From the NCBI RefSeq assembly GCF_039540195.1, contig NZ_BAABEO010000025.1:62001-126000 (forward strand): a DNA stretch of 64,000 nucleotides, in the 5' to 3' direction. The notes under the pieces are model-generated. The model worked only from the letters and a program-made list of their open reading frames with translations. It searched no databases and was not told the origin of the DNA. Origin of the DNA: Zafaria ginkgonis (lineage in GTDB: Bacteria; Actinomycetota; Actinomycetes; Actinomycetales; Micrococcaceae). The first letter of the stretch is position 1. Each line of letters opens with the position of its first letter. This document shows positions 17,438 through 26,181 of the stretch, piece by piece. A program made the position numbers and the translations under genes.

Positions 17438-18337
17438 CTACAGCGTAACGAGCGCCTGCACGGCGGCGTGGTCGGAGGGCCAGCGGCCGGCGTCGTTCCA
17501 CGTGTTGATGGCCGCCCGGTGGACGCTCACGTCGGGACTGGTGAGGATCCAGTCGATGACCTTCGCGCCTTCCACCGGGGGCCCGTAGTCGGTGAACGTT
17601 CCCCAGTCCGGGGTCAGGCGTTTCCTCGCGGCATCCCAGGCATCGGTGAACGGCCCGTCGTCGACAAGCGTCGCGTAGGAGGCCGAGGCGCCGGCGAGGT
17701 CGTTGAAGTCGCCCATCACCACCGAGGGCAGGCCTTCGAAGCGCTCCGCCAGCGTGGCAAGCAGTTCCGCGCTCTTGATCCGGGAGGGCTCGGACTCGTG
17801 GTCGAAGTGCGTGTTGGCGGCGACGAACTGCGCGCCGGTGGCACGGTCAGCGAAGCGGCCCCACGTGGCGATCCGGGGCACCGCGTTGCCCCAGGTGCGC
17901 GAGGCGACGATCTCCGGGGTGGAGGACAGCCACCACTGCTGCCACTCAAGGACCTCGAGGCGGCGGGAATCGTAGAAGACCGCGGAGTACTCGCCCACGC
18001 TGCGGCCCTCACGCCCGAAGCCGATCATCCGGTAGCCGTCGGGCAGGCCGCTTCGGATGGCCGCCAACTGCTCGAAGCCGGCTTCCTGGACCCCCAGCAG
18101 GGTGGGCTGTTCGAGGCCGAGGAATTCCTGAACCAGCGGGGCCCGGTCCGGCCAGTGGTCGGGGTGGCCGGGCGCCGTCCCGGAAACCACGCAACGGACG
18201 TTGAAGCTCATGATGTGCAGGTCCCTGCCGGCGGCCGGGCCGATAAGGGCACCCCCTGCGGGAACTGCGCCGGCGGGATCGAAAAGCGGGCGGGTGGAGG
18301 CTGTGCGGCTGAGCAAAGCTTGGCGGCTCTTGTCCAT
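17438..18337 (-). CDS. Endonuclease/exonuclease/phosphatase (EEP) family hydrolase
   Basis: 299 aa metal-dependent phosphohydrolase. All EEP motifs are present: MSFNVR, GVQEAG (metal Glu), NTHFDHESEPSR (catalytic His/Asp), GDFND and SDHAAV. This subgroup cleaves phosphodiesters or phosphomonoesters of small molecules; DNA cleavage is not implied. The ATG at 18337 after AGAGGA gives a usual length; a longer start would add about 70 unsupported residues. No signal peptide. It stands alone, about 360 bp from the next gene. Confidence 0.88.
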   Translation of the reverse strand: MDKSRQALLSRTASTRPLFDPAGAVPAGGALIGPAAGRDLHIMSFNVRCVVSGTAPGHPDHWPDRAPLVQEFLGLEQPTLLGVQEAGFEQLAAIRSGLPDGYRMIGFGREGRSVGEYSAVFYDSRRLEVLEWQQWWLSSTPEIVASRTWGNAVPRIATWGRFADRATGAQFVAANTHFDHESEPSRIKSAELLATLAERFEGLPSVVMGDFNDLAGASASYATLVDDGPFTDAWDAARKRLTPDWGTFTDYGPPVEGAKVIDWILTSPDVSVHRAAINTWNDAGRWPSDHAAVQALVTL

Positions 18338-18620
18338 GGGTCCTCTTAGCCGGACCAGCAGTCCGGGATCGACGGTTGCGATGGGCGGTGCGCTTCTGGC
18401 CGCTGCGATACCGGCCGGTCCCAGTGTCCCGAAGCGCGGTGAACGGCGGGCCGTGGGCCGGTGAACGGCGGCGGAGATCCACGTTACACCGCGCCCCTCA
18501 GCGCCTCCGGACCGCGTTTCGGCGGAAGGCAGCGCGGTCCGGCCGGCCACTTTTCGGGGGTGACCGGTGCGGATTGCGCCCTTCCCGCGACGGCGCCGGA
18601 CCGACGGAAGATCCTCAAGC

Positions 18621-18636
18621 CGTGATGTAGATCACA
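18621..18636. promoter_or_regulatory. CRP/GlxR-like site
   Basis: CGTGATGTAGATCACA matches the CRP-family consensus TGTGA-N6-TCACA with one mismatch and has the central TA typical of actinobacterial GlxR sites. It lies in the 357-bp gap (18338-18694) between the EEP gene and the GT gene, about 290 bp upstream of the EEP start. Nothing else is evident in this gap. Confidence 0.45.
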
Positions 18637-18694
18637 TACGAGACGGCGTGTTGCTCCGGGGGTTCGCGGAAAAGTATGGACCCGGAGGGCGGCC

Positions 18695-19459
18695 TCAGGA
18701 CCGTCCGGCGGCCGCCGTCTCGGACAGGTCTCCGGCCGCAGCGCGCAGGGCCCTCAGGTAGCCGGCAAAACCACCGGCTGTCCGGCCGTCCAGCCGCCCG
18801 GACGTCACCGCGGGCACGGCGCCGGAGGCAACCACCGTCTTCCGCGCCTTCCGCAGGGCCTCGACCAGCAGGACGTCCTCGTCGAGGGACACCGCGGGGA
18901 ATCCGCCCGCCTCCAGATACGCGGACGCACGGACCCCGAGGTTGGCGCCGTGGACATGCGGGTGGCCGTCCCCGGAGTCGTGGTCCCCGCGCCACAGCCC
19001 AAGCAGTTCCGGATCGGTGTCCAGGGGGTCGGGCTCGACGGTCCCCAGCACCGCGTCGGCGCCGGCATCGGCCAAGTCGGCCCCGACGGCCAACCACTGC
19101 GGGGGCACCAGGGTGTCGGCGTCGGTGCAGCCGATCCAGGTGGCCTCGAGGCCGCGCCGGCCCGTGCCGGCCATGAGCGCTCCGACGCCGGCCGCGCGGG
19201 TTTGGCCGACGCTGCCGAAGCCCACCTCAAGGACCAGGATCCGCGGGTCGTCCGCGGCAGCGGAGGCCGCGATGCGGGCGGAAGCATCCGTGCAGCGGTC
19301 CAGCACTACCGCGCACCGCGCCGTGCGGCCTCCGCGCCGGGCCTCGAAGTGGTCCATCGCCCGCCGCAGGTGGGCCAGGCACACGGGCAGCAGGTCCTCC
19401 TCGTTCCGCACCGGAACGACGACGGCGGCGTGCCGGATCCGGCGGTTCCCGAGGCTCAT
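18695..19459 (-). CDS. Glycosyltransferase family 2
   Basis: 254 aa soluble GT-A glycosyltransferase: nucleotide-binding start VVVPVRNEE, metal motif in CTDADT (DxD) and the acceptor-side SLDEDVLL. Donor and acceptor are unknown. Its ATG overlaps the stop of the PIG-L/methyltransferase gene by four bases. It is the last gene of a three-gene operon with an acyl-CoA-dehydrogenase-like gene, suggesting assembly of an N-modified glycoside or glycolipid-like product. Confidence 0.88.
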   Translation of the reverse strand: MSLGNRRIRHAAVVVPVRNEEDLLPVCLAHLRRAMDHFEARRGGRTARCAVVLDRCTDASARIAASAAADDPRILVLEVGFGSVGQTRAAGVGALMAGTGRRGLEATWIGCTDADTLVPPQWLAVGADLADAGADAVLGTVEPDPLDTDPELLGLWRGDHDSGDGHPHVHGANLGVRASAYLEAGGFPAVSLDEDVLLVEALRKARKTVVASGAVPAVTSGRLDGRTAGGFAGYLRALRAAAGDLSETAAAGRS

Positions 19460-20892
19460 GCCGCCGGCCCGCGTTGTTCGGGTCCGGGCCGCTCGAAGAC
19501 TTCCAGCAGGAACTTCTCCTCGCGGTGCACCACGACGGGTTCGCCGGCGACCGTCCGGGTGGCCCGGTGGACCTCCTCCCCGTCCAGCGGCCAGCCGACG
19601 ATCGGTCCCAGCCAGTGGCACAGCAGCAGGTGGCCACCCGGGCGCAGCGCGGACCACGCCCGGCGGAGCAGGTCGTCCAGCTCGCCGGCGGCCAGGAAGT
19701 AGCCGATTTCCGAGACCACCACCAGCTCCAGCGAGCCCTCCGGGAAGGACCAGGCTCCGGGGAGCACGGCGTGACGCAGCCGGACGTGCCCCAGGTGTTC
19801 CAGCCGTTGGCGGGCCAGGTCGATGGCCCGGCCGCTGGCGTCCAGGGCGTCGAGTTGGTCGCAGCGCTCGGCCAGCCGGGCGGTGAGCACGCCGATCGAG
19901 CACCCGGCCTCCACCGCGTGGCCGTACCGGGGCCGGGGCAGGCTGGCCAGGGTCACCGCCCGCTTGCGCTGCTCGTACCAGGAGGACAGGTATCCCCAGG
20001 GGTCGGGGTCGCGATGGTAGAGGGAATCGAAGTCGGAGGTGGCGGTGCCGGCTCCGCGATAGCCGGCCGGCGTCCACCGGTAGGTCTCGGACGGCCGGTC
20101 GAAGTGTTCCAGCATGCCCGGGAGCAGCAGGACCTCGTCGCCGGGCTGCCCGGACAGCGCATGGACCTGGGAATGGTGGGAATCCATGGCCCGGCGCTTG
20201 GCCGCTCGCCCGTCGTCGTCCAGGGGCAGCAGGTGCCATCCGCGCCAGCGTCCGTCCTCCGGCGAGGCCCAGTGCCAGTACCAGATGGGGAACTCCAGCA
20301 GGTCCAGGCCCTGTTCGGTCGCGGCCCGGGCGGCCGCCGCGCCCAGGGCCTCGTGGTCACCGTGGCCGTCGTGCCGGTAGGTCGAGGCGATGAGCAGGCG
20401 TGCCGGATCCGCCGCCCTCAAGGCAGCCACCTCGGCGGCGATCTCGCGGTTCAGCCGGGGACCGTGGTCCTGCAGCGCGCCGTCCGGAAGCCCCAGAAGG
20501 CGCCACACCAGCGAACCGGCCCCCGGGGAACGTCTGCCCTCAGGGTCTGCTCCGTCTCCGCGGACAGCGTCCGGGTCCAGCGCGCGCATCGCCTGGTCGA
20601 ATTCCAGCGTCCGCAGCTCCGCCAGCGCCCCGGGGGTGCGCGTGGGCGAGTCCGGATGGGAGGCTTCCCCAGCGGTGCAGAGCAGGACCCTCACCCGGGC
20701 GCCGGCCCGGAGGGCGTGCCGAATCAGGCCGGCCGCGCCCAGGGATTCGTCGTCGGGGTGCGCCGCAACCACCAGCAGCCCGTCCCCGCAGCCGGGGAGC
20801 GCCTCGCCGGGAAGGACGGGGAGGCTGGTGACTCCCCCGTCCAGCCAGGACTTTTCCGGGGTGCCGCCGTCGTCGTGGCGGAACGTCACCAT
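19456..20892 (-). CDS. Bifunctional PIG-L deacetylase / class I SAM methyltransferase
   Basis: 478 aa two-domain protein. Residues about 1-260 are a PIG-L/LmbE zinc deacetylase with AHPDDE in VVAAHPDDESLG and the later zinc His in YRHDGHGDHEALG. Residues about 290-478 are a class I methyltransferase (HAVEAGCSIGVLTARLAE as motif I, VVVSEIGYFL, LRPGGHLLLCHW), resembling the NodS type. Deacetylation of an N-acetyl sugar followed by N-methylation is the natural reading. The ATG at 20892 is chosen; it overlaps the 3' end of the dehydrogenase-like gene. Confidence 0.9.
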   Translation of the reverse strand: MVTFRHDDGGTPEKSWLDGGVTSLPVLPGEALPGCGDGLLVVAAHPDDESLGAAGLIRHALRAGARVRVLLCTAGEASHPDSPTRTPGALAELRTLEFDQAMRALDPDAVRGDGADPEGRRSPGAGSLVWRLLGLPDGALQDHGPRLNREIAAEVAALRAADPARLLIASTYRHDGHGDHEALGAAAARAATEQGLDLLEFPIWYWHWASPEDGRWRGWHLLPLDDDGRAAKRRAMDSHHSQVHALSGQPGDEVLLLPGMLEHFDRPSETYRWTPAGYRGAGTATSDFDSLYHRDPDPWGYLSSWYEQRKRAVTLASLPRPRYGHAVEAGCSIGVLTARLAERCDQLDALDASGRAIDLARQRLEHLGHVRLRHAVLPGAWSFPEGSLELVVVSEIGYFLAAGELDDLLRRAWSALRPGGHLLLCHWLGPIVGWPLDGEEVHRATRTVAGEPVVVHREEKFLLEVFERPGPEQRGPAA

Positions 20893-21917
20893 GGACGGTC
20901 CTCCTCCAGCAGCAGGCGGCCCAGGGCGGCATCGTCGCGCGCGGCGTGGTGCTGGCGGATGTACAGGCCGAGGTCGGCCACGCGCCGGGCGTGGTCCTCG
21001 TCGAAGGCCAGCGGCCGCGGGCCCCCGGCCTGGCCGCTGATGTCCAGGATCCGGCGACACAGGGCCTCCACCTGTCCGCGCACCCGGTGCGCGTGGATCC
21101 AGGTCGCGGTCCCGCCGTCGGCCCGCCGGGCCGCATCGGCCAGCAGGGCGGCCGCTCCGGCCAGGAGCCGGTCCGCCTCACCCAGCCACGCCAGCGCGAG
21201 CTGGTCCGGTTCCCGCCGCAGGGCGGCGGAGTGCAGGCTCCGGTACAGGCCGACCGCCCCGCCGAACCAGCACGCCGCGACCCCGATGCCGCCGGCGGCG
21301 AAGCCCGGACGCTGCAGGTACCAGCCGGCGGCTCCCACGGGTTCGGCGGGGGCGCCGTCGAAGTGGACCGGCCCGCTGGGCACCTGCCGGAGCCCGCGGC
21401 TGTGCCAGTGGGCCTCCGCCACGCGCACCTGCGGCAGCCGGAGGTCGACGGCGAAGGCGCGGCGGCCGCCGTCGACGTGGGCGGTGACGATGGCGCGGTC
21501 GATCTGCCCCGCCAGGGAGCACCACGGCTTGGTGCCCTCGAGCCTCCAGCGGCCGTCGTCCACCGCAACCAGCTTGGTGTCGGGGGATTCGGCGGCGAAG
21601 ACGCCCCACACCGTCCCCGGCTCCGGGACGATGCCGGCCTGGTCGAGGATCGTCAGGGCGTCCAGGTGGGGTTCGACGGCGCGTGCCGCCGTCAGGTCCA
21701 GGGAGGCGAGGGTGGCCAGCAGCCGCCACCAGCGCTCCGCGTTGCCACGCAGGGGCGACAGCCCAGAGCCGATGCTGGGCAGGGTGCCGGTCCGGAGCAG
21801 GGCAATGACCGGCGCCGGATCGCCGTGGCAGTCCGATGCCGCCGCAGCCAAGGCCGCTTCCGCTGCCGACGGCGGCTCGGCAGCCCCTTCCGAAAACCTC
21901 ACCCATCCTGAATCCAT
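20886..21917 (-). CDS. Acyl-CoA dehydrogenase-like flavoprotein
   Basis: 343 aa, slightly short for the family. The middle region has WRLEGTKPWCSLAGQIDRAIV, typical of the beta-barrel FAD contact of acyl-CoA dehydrogenases, with helical bundles on both sides. The usual C-terminal catalytic-Glu block is not obvious. The ATG at 21917 after GAAAGG is preferred to an upstream GTG at 21932. First gene of the operon with the PIG-L/MT fusion and GT2. The set may act on a carrier- or CoA-bound chain. Confidence 0.8.
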   Translation of the reverse strand: MDSGWVRFSEGAAEPPSAAEAALAAAASDCHGDPAPVIALLRTGTLPSIGSGLSPLRGNAERWWRLLATLASLDLTAARAVEPHLDALTILDQAGIVPEPGTVWGVFAAESPDTKLVAVDDGRWRLEGTKPWCSLAGQIDRAIVTAHVDGGRRAFAVDLRLPQVRVAEAHWHSRGLRQVPSGPVHFDGAPAEPVGAAGWYLQRPGFAAGGIGVAACWFGGAVGLYRSLHSAALRREPDQLALAWLGEADRLLAGAAALLADAARRADGGTATWIHAHRVRGQVEALCRRILDISGQAGGPRPLAFDEDHARRVADLGLYIRQHHAARDDAALGRLLLEEDRPW

Positions 21918-22114
21918 GGACAGCCTTTCCACGTGCTCCGTGTCCCCACCCTAGCCATCCGGGACCGGATTTTGGGATTCGGCCCGGCCGCGGCGAGCGC
22001 GCATCCGCCGGGGCGTCGGGGCGGCAGCCATGCCTAGTCACCGGCCACGTGGCCCCCGGCGTCCGCCGCGGGCGGGGACTTACGTTCTCCGGGACAACGG
22101 CCTAGGTTGACCCT

Positions 22115-22198
22115 ATGAAAGTCGTGTTCGGTCTTTGGATGGCCTTCATCGTGGGGGGTCTCGTGTACATGATCGCCATCGGGCTGGCGGGGCGATGA
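22115..22198 (+). CDS. 27-aa single-pass membrane peptide coupled to DUF6766 gene
   Basis: Reads MKVVFGLWMAFIVGGLVYM followed by a short polar tail ending in GLAGR: one hydrophobic helix with a charged N-terminus. Its TGA overlaps the ATG of the next gene (ATGA), so the two are translationally coupled. No strong Shine-Dalgarno is visible. Function unknown. Confidence 0.6.
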   Translation: MKVVFGLWMAFIVGGLVYMIAIGLAGR

Positions 22199-22878
22199 AG
22201 GGCCAGGGAGGCATCCGGCAGCACGGGCTCAGCCTCCTCTTCGCCGTCCTGTTCCTCGCGGCGCTGATCGGGCAGTCCTTCGCGGGACTGGCCGTCTACA
22301 ACGAGGACCAGCTCTCCCACGGCCAGGCCGTGGTCACCTACTGGCAGTTCGTGACGTCGTCGGCCTTTGTGGTGGACGTGGCGGAGAACTGGCAGTCGGA
22401 ATACCTGCAGTTCTTCCTGTTCATCCTCGCGACCATCTGGTTCATCGAAAAAGGGTCCCCGGAATCGAAGAAGCCCGGCGACGAGGGAGTCGGAACGGAC
22501 GAGGAACAGCTGGTGGGGCCCCACGCCCGCCCGGATTCCCCCCGCTGGGCCAAGGCCGAGGGGTGGCGCCGCACCCTCTACTCCAACTCCCTGCTGCTGG
22601 TGATGGGCGCCATCTTCCTGCTGTCCCTGTGGGCCCAGTCGCTCGCCGGCACGGTGGTGTACAACGAGGAGCAGGCCGAGCACGGCCAGCCGGCGGTGGA
22701 CTGGCTCGGATACGTCCTGTCGGCCGACTTCTGGAACCGCACCCTGCAGAACTGGCAGTCGGAGTTCCTTGCCGTGGGCAGCATGGTGGTGCTCTCCATC
22801 TACCTGCGCCAGCGCGGTTCCGCGGAGTCCAAACCGGTGGGCGTCCCCCACCACACCAGCTCGACCGAGAGCGAGTAG
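22195..22878 (+). CDS. DUF6766 family membrane protein
   Basis: 227 aa with four predicted membrane helices in two repeats. Each repeat has a helix followed by YNE-Q-HG and then WQSE before the second helix (LAVYNEDQLSHGQ...NWQSEYLQFF and TVVYNEEQAEHGQ...NWQSEFLAVG). The internal duplication with conserved extracytoplasmic motifs is the family hallmark. The middle linker is charged and cytoplasmic. Function unknown; preceded by the coupled 27-aa membrane peptide. Confidence 0.85.
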   Translation: MKGQGGIRQHGLSLLFAVLFLAALIGQSFAGLAVYNEDQLSHGQAVVTYWQFVTSSAFVVDVAENWQSEYLQFFLFILATIWFIEKGSPESKKPGDEGVGTDEEQLVGPHARPDSPRWAKAEGWRRTLYSNSLLLVMGAIFLLSLWAQSLAGTVVYNEEQAEHGQPAVDWLGYVLSADFWNRTLQNWQSEFLAVGSMVVLSIYLRQRGSAESKPVGVPHHTSSTESE

Positions 22879-23033
22879 GACGCTTTTCGCGACGAGGCCG
22901 GCAGCCCGGGCGCGGGAATGCCGTGGGGAATCCCCCGCTTTCCAGGCCTTGGCAACCGGCGGTGGCGCGTGTCACACTCAACGCCATCCCGCGTAGACGC
23001 GCGGGCCCATCGCGACGCCGCCGGGGAGGTGCC

Positions 23034-24185
23034 ATGTCCGCCTCCCGGCTCGAAGCGGCCCTGGCCGCCAGCGAGGATCCCACCGCCAAGGCCCGCACCC
23101 TGCTGCCGCTGCACCGGATCTGGAGCGAGACGGCAGCGATCCCCGGACCCGTGCGCCCCGTCGTCGCCCGCTCCTGGCAGCGGCAAAACCTCGGCCCCGC
23201 GGTGATTCGCCCGCTGGATGCCGCGGGAATCCGCGAGCGGCGCGAACGCGCGGCCGGGCTCTCCTCGCTGGTGCCGCTGCTGCGCGAACGGCTGCTCGGG
23301 CTCGCCGCCGACGCCGGCAACGAGCTGGTGATCAGCGACGACGAGGGCTATGTGCTGTGGGTCGACGGGCCCTCGCAGGTGCGCCGGCGCAGCGACGGAA
23401 TCGGCTTCGTCGGCGGCGCCCGCTGGCGCGAGACCGACGTGGGCACCAACTCGCTCGGCGCGGCGATGACCGAGCGCGCCCCGGTGCAGATCTTCGGGCC
23501 CGAGCACGCCCGCGAGGAGCAGCACGCGTGGGTGTGCACGAGCGCGCCGCTGCTGGATGCGGCCGGCGCGGTGCTGGGCACGGTCACGCTCTCCGGCTCC
23601 TACCGCACCGCCCACCCGCACACCCTCGCCCTGGTCTGCGCGGCGGTCGCGGAGGCCTCCGGGCTTCTGGCGGTCCGGCGCGACGCCGAGCTGGCGCAGC
23701 TGGCCGGCCGCGTCCCCGCCCCGGCCGCGCCGCACGTGCTCGTCGACCCCGCCGGCTGGGTCGCGCGCACGCACGGCTTCGGCGTGTCCGGGCGGCTGCG
23801 CCTGCCCGGCGGCCTGGGGCCCGGTCCGCTCTGGGTGGCCGGGCTCGGGCACGTGGTGGCCGAAGCGGTCGACGGCGGCTGGACCCTGCGCGCCGCCGAC
23901 ACCCGCACCGAACTCGAACTCATCGCCCACCCGGCGCCCCGCGCACTGATCCACCACGGCGACTCCAGCACCGCCGTGCCGCTGAGCGAGCGGCACTACC
24001 AGATCCTGGCGCTGCTGGCCGCGCACCCGGCGGGGCTGGACGTACGCGGCATGCTGGCCCGGCTCGACGGGGCGACCACCGAGGTCACCGTGCGCGCCGA
24101 ACTCTCCCGACTGCGCCGCCGCCTCGGCGGGCTGATCGAATCGCGGCCCTACCGCCTGGTGGTCCCGGTCCTGGTGCACGGCTGA
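23034..24185 (+). CDS. GAF-domain transcriptional regulator (AcoR-like, no AAA+ domain)
   Basis: 383 aa. The N-terminus resembles AcoR (RPVVARSWQR, LVISDDEGYVLWVDG), followed by a GAF sensor (GARWRETDVGTNSLGAA) and a C-terminal winged-helix region (VPLSERHYQILALLAAHPAGLD, TVRAELSRLRRRLGG). The sigma-54-interacting AAA+ domain of true AcoR is absent, as in many actinobacterial relatives, so it should act through the main polymerase. The ATG follows GGGGAGGT. It lies 95 bp upstream of the flavin monooxygenase gene and probably controls it. Confidence 0.85.
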   Translation: MSASRLEAALAASEDPTAKARTLLPLHRIWSETAAIPGPVRPVVARSWQRQNLGPAVIRPLDAAGIRERRERAAGLSSLVPLLRERLLGLAADAGNELVISDDEGYVLWVDGPSQVRRRSDGIGFVGGARWRETDVGTNSLGAAMTERAPVQIFGPEHAREEQHAWVCTSAPLLDAAGAVLGTVTLSGSYRTAHPHTLALVCAAVAEASGLLAVRRDAELAQLAGRVPAPAAPHVLVDPAGWVARTHGFGVSGRLRLPGGLGPGPLWVAGLGHVVAEAVDGGWTLRAADTRTELELIAHPAPRALIHHGDSSTAVPLSERHYQILALLAAHPAGLDVRGMLARLDGATTEVTVRAELSRLRRRLGGLIESRPYRLVVPVLVHG

Positions 24186-24280
24186 ACCCTCGGACGGCTG
24201 CAACGTCATGCAACGCTGCCGCGGATGTGACGCGCCTCATACGCTCGTGCCATCGGTTCACGCTTTCAAAGGAGATGGCC

Positions 24281-26071
24281 ATGGATGACGAACAGGCATG
24301 GGCGGCGGCACGCGAATGGTTCACCGCCCTGGGCTCGGCGCTCGGGTCCGGGGACGCGGCGGCGGCCGCGCAGCTCTTCGGCGAGGAGTGCTACTGGCGG
24401 GACCTGGCGAGCCTGACCTGGAACCTGCACACCGCCGAGGGGCAGGACGGGATCCAGGCGATGCTCGAGGGCATCGAACGCGGCGCCTGGCCCCGCGAAC
24501 TCGAGGTCACCGGCGCCACCGAGGCCGACGGCGTCGTCGAGGCCTGGTACAGCTTCCGCAATGACGCGTTCAGCGGACTGGGGCTGGTGCGCCTGCGCGA
24601 CGGTGCCTGCTGGACGCTCCTGTCCACAGCCCAGCACCTGGCCGATTTCCCGGAACCGAGCGGACCCCGGAGGAGCCGCGGCGCCCAGCACGGGGAGGAG
24701 ATGACGGCGGAGAACTGGCTGGACCGCAGGACCCGCCGGCAGGCCGAGTTCGGCATCGCCGAACAGCCCTACGTCCTGGTCGTCGGCGGCGGCCAGGGCG
24801 GCATCGGGCTCGCCGCCCGGCTCAAGCGCCAGGGCGTGCCGGCCCTGGTGGTCGACAAGCACCCGCGTCCTGGCGACCAGTGGCGCTCGCGCTACCACTC
24901 GCTCTGCCTGCACGATCCGGTCTGGTACGACCACATGCCCTACCTGCCCTTCCCCGACCACTGGCCGGTGTTCACGCCGAAGGACAAGATGGGCGACTGG
25001 CTTGAGCATTACACGCACCTGATGGAACTGGACTACTGGTCCAACACCGAGGCCGTCTCCGCCAGCTATGACGAGCAAGCCGGGCGGTGGAGCGTGGAGG
25101 TGCTGCGCGAAGGTGCGCCGCTGACCCTCGCCCCCTCGCATCTGGTGCTCGCCACCGGGATGTCCGGGGTGCCCAACATCCCGTCCATCCCCGGACAGGA
25201 CGTCTTTGCCGGGGAGCAGAACCATTCCTCCACCCACCCCGGCGGGGAACGCTACCGGGGCAAGAACGTCGTCGTGGTCGGCTCCAACAATTCCGCCCAC
25301 GACATCTGTGCGGACCTGTGGCAGAACGGGGCCAGGCCGACCATGCTGCAGCGCTCGAGCACGCACATCGTCCGCTCGGACTCGCTGATGTCCACCGTGC
25401 TGGGCCCGCTGTATTCGGAGGAGGCGCTGGCCAACGGGATCGACCACGAGACCGCGGACCTGATCTTCGCCTCCATCCCCTACAAGGTGCTTCCGGAGGT
25501 GCACAAGCCGGCCTTCGCCGCGATCCGCGAGCAGGACGCCGAGTTCTACCAGGGTCTGTCCGACGCCGGATTCGACCTGGACTTCGGCGACGACGGCTCC
25601 GGATTGTTCCTGAAGTACCTGCGCCGCGGCTCGGGCTACTACATCGACATCGGTGCCTCCTCACTGGTGGCGGACGGCTCCATCGCGCTGGCCCACGGCG
25701 ACGTCGCCCGCCTCACCGAGGAGGCGGTGGTGCTCACCGACGGCACGGAACTGCCGGCCGACGCCGTCGTCTACGCCACCGGCTACGGCTCGATGAACGG
25801 CTGGGCGGCGCGGCTGATCAGCCAGGAGGTTGCCGACGCGGTGGGCAAGTGCTGGGGGCTCGGCTCGGACACCGCCAAGGACCCCGGGCCGTGGCAGGGC
25901 GAACTGCGCAACATGTGGAAGCCCACCCGGCAGCCGAACCTCTGGTTCCACGGCGGGAACCTGCACCAGTCCCGGCACTACTCGAAGTACCTGGCGCTGC
26001 AGCTCAAGGCCCGGTTCGAGGGGCTGGACACCCCGGTCTACGCGCTCGCGGAGACCCACCACACCGCCTGA
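24281..26071 (+). CDS. NTF2-like domain fused to FAD/NAD(P)-dependent monooxygenase
   Basis: 596 aa. Residues about 1-125 form a SnoaL/NTF2-like domain (AREWFTALGSALGSGDAAAA, RDLASLTWNLHT). Residues about 160-596 form a flavin-containing monooxygenase: FAD motif GGGQGGIG, NADPH motif VVGSNNSAHD and ATGYGS near the C-terminus. This arrangement fits YUCCA-like or Baeyer-Villiger-like monooxygenases. Two ATGs are possible; 24281 has the better spacing from AAAGGAG. Probably activated by the adjacent GAF regulator. Ends at a strong hairpin. Confidence 0.9.
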   Translation: MDDEQAWAAAREWFTALGSALGSGDAAAAAQLFGEECYWRDLASLTWNLHTAEGQDGIQAMLEGIERGAWPRELEVTGATEADGVVEAWYSFRNDAFSGLGLVRLRDGACWTLLSTAQHLADFPEPSGPRRSRGAQHGEEMTAENWLDRRTRRQAEFGIAEQPYVLVVGGGQGGIGLAARLKRQGVPALVVDKHPRPGDQWRSRYHSLCLHDPVWYDHMPYLPFPDHWPVFTPKDKMGDWLEHYTHLMELDYWSNTEAVSASYDEQAGRWSVEVLREGAPLTLAPSHLVLATGMSGVPNIPSIPGQDVFAGEQNHSSTHPGGERYRGKNVVVVGSNNSAHDICADLWQNGARPTMLQRSSTHIVRSDSLMSTVLGPLYSEEALANGIDHETADLIFASIPYKVLPEVHKPAFAAIREQDAEFYQGLSDAGFDLDFGDDGSGLFLKYLRRGSGYYIDIGASSLVADGSIALAHGDVARLTEEAVVLTDGTELPADAVVYATGYGSMNGWAARLISQEVADAVGKCWGLGSDTAKDPGPWQGELRNMWKPTRQPNLWFHGGNLHQSRHYSKYLALQLKARFEGLDTPVYALAETHHTA

Positions 26072-26081
26072 GAAGGATCCC

Positions 26082-26124
26082 GGCGCCCGCGGGACGGAAG
26101 CATCACCTCCGTCCCGCGGGCGCC
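26082..26124. terminator. Bidirectional terminator hairpin
   Basis: Perfect 17-bp arms GGCGCCCGCGGGACGGA and complement with a 9-nt loop, between the convergent monooxygenase and GNAT genes. Confidence 0.8.
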
Positions 26125-26181
26125 GTCGCGCCCTCCCCCGCACCCTCCTCCGGGGTGCCGCCGTCGACCGGACCGGCGTGG

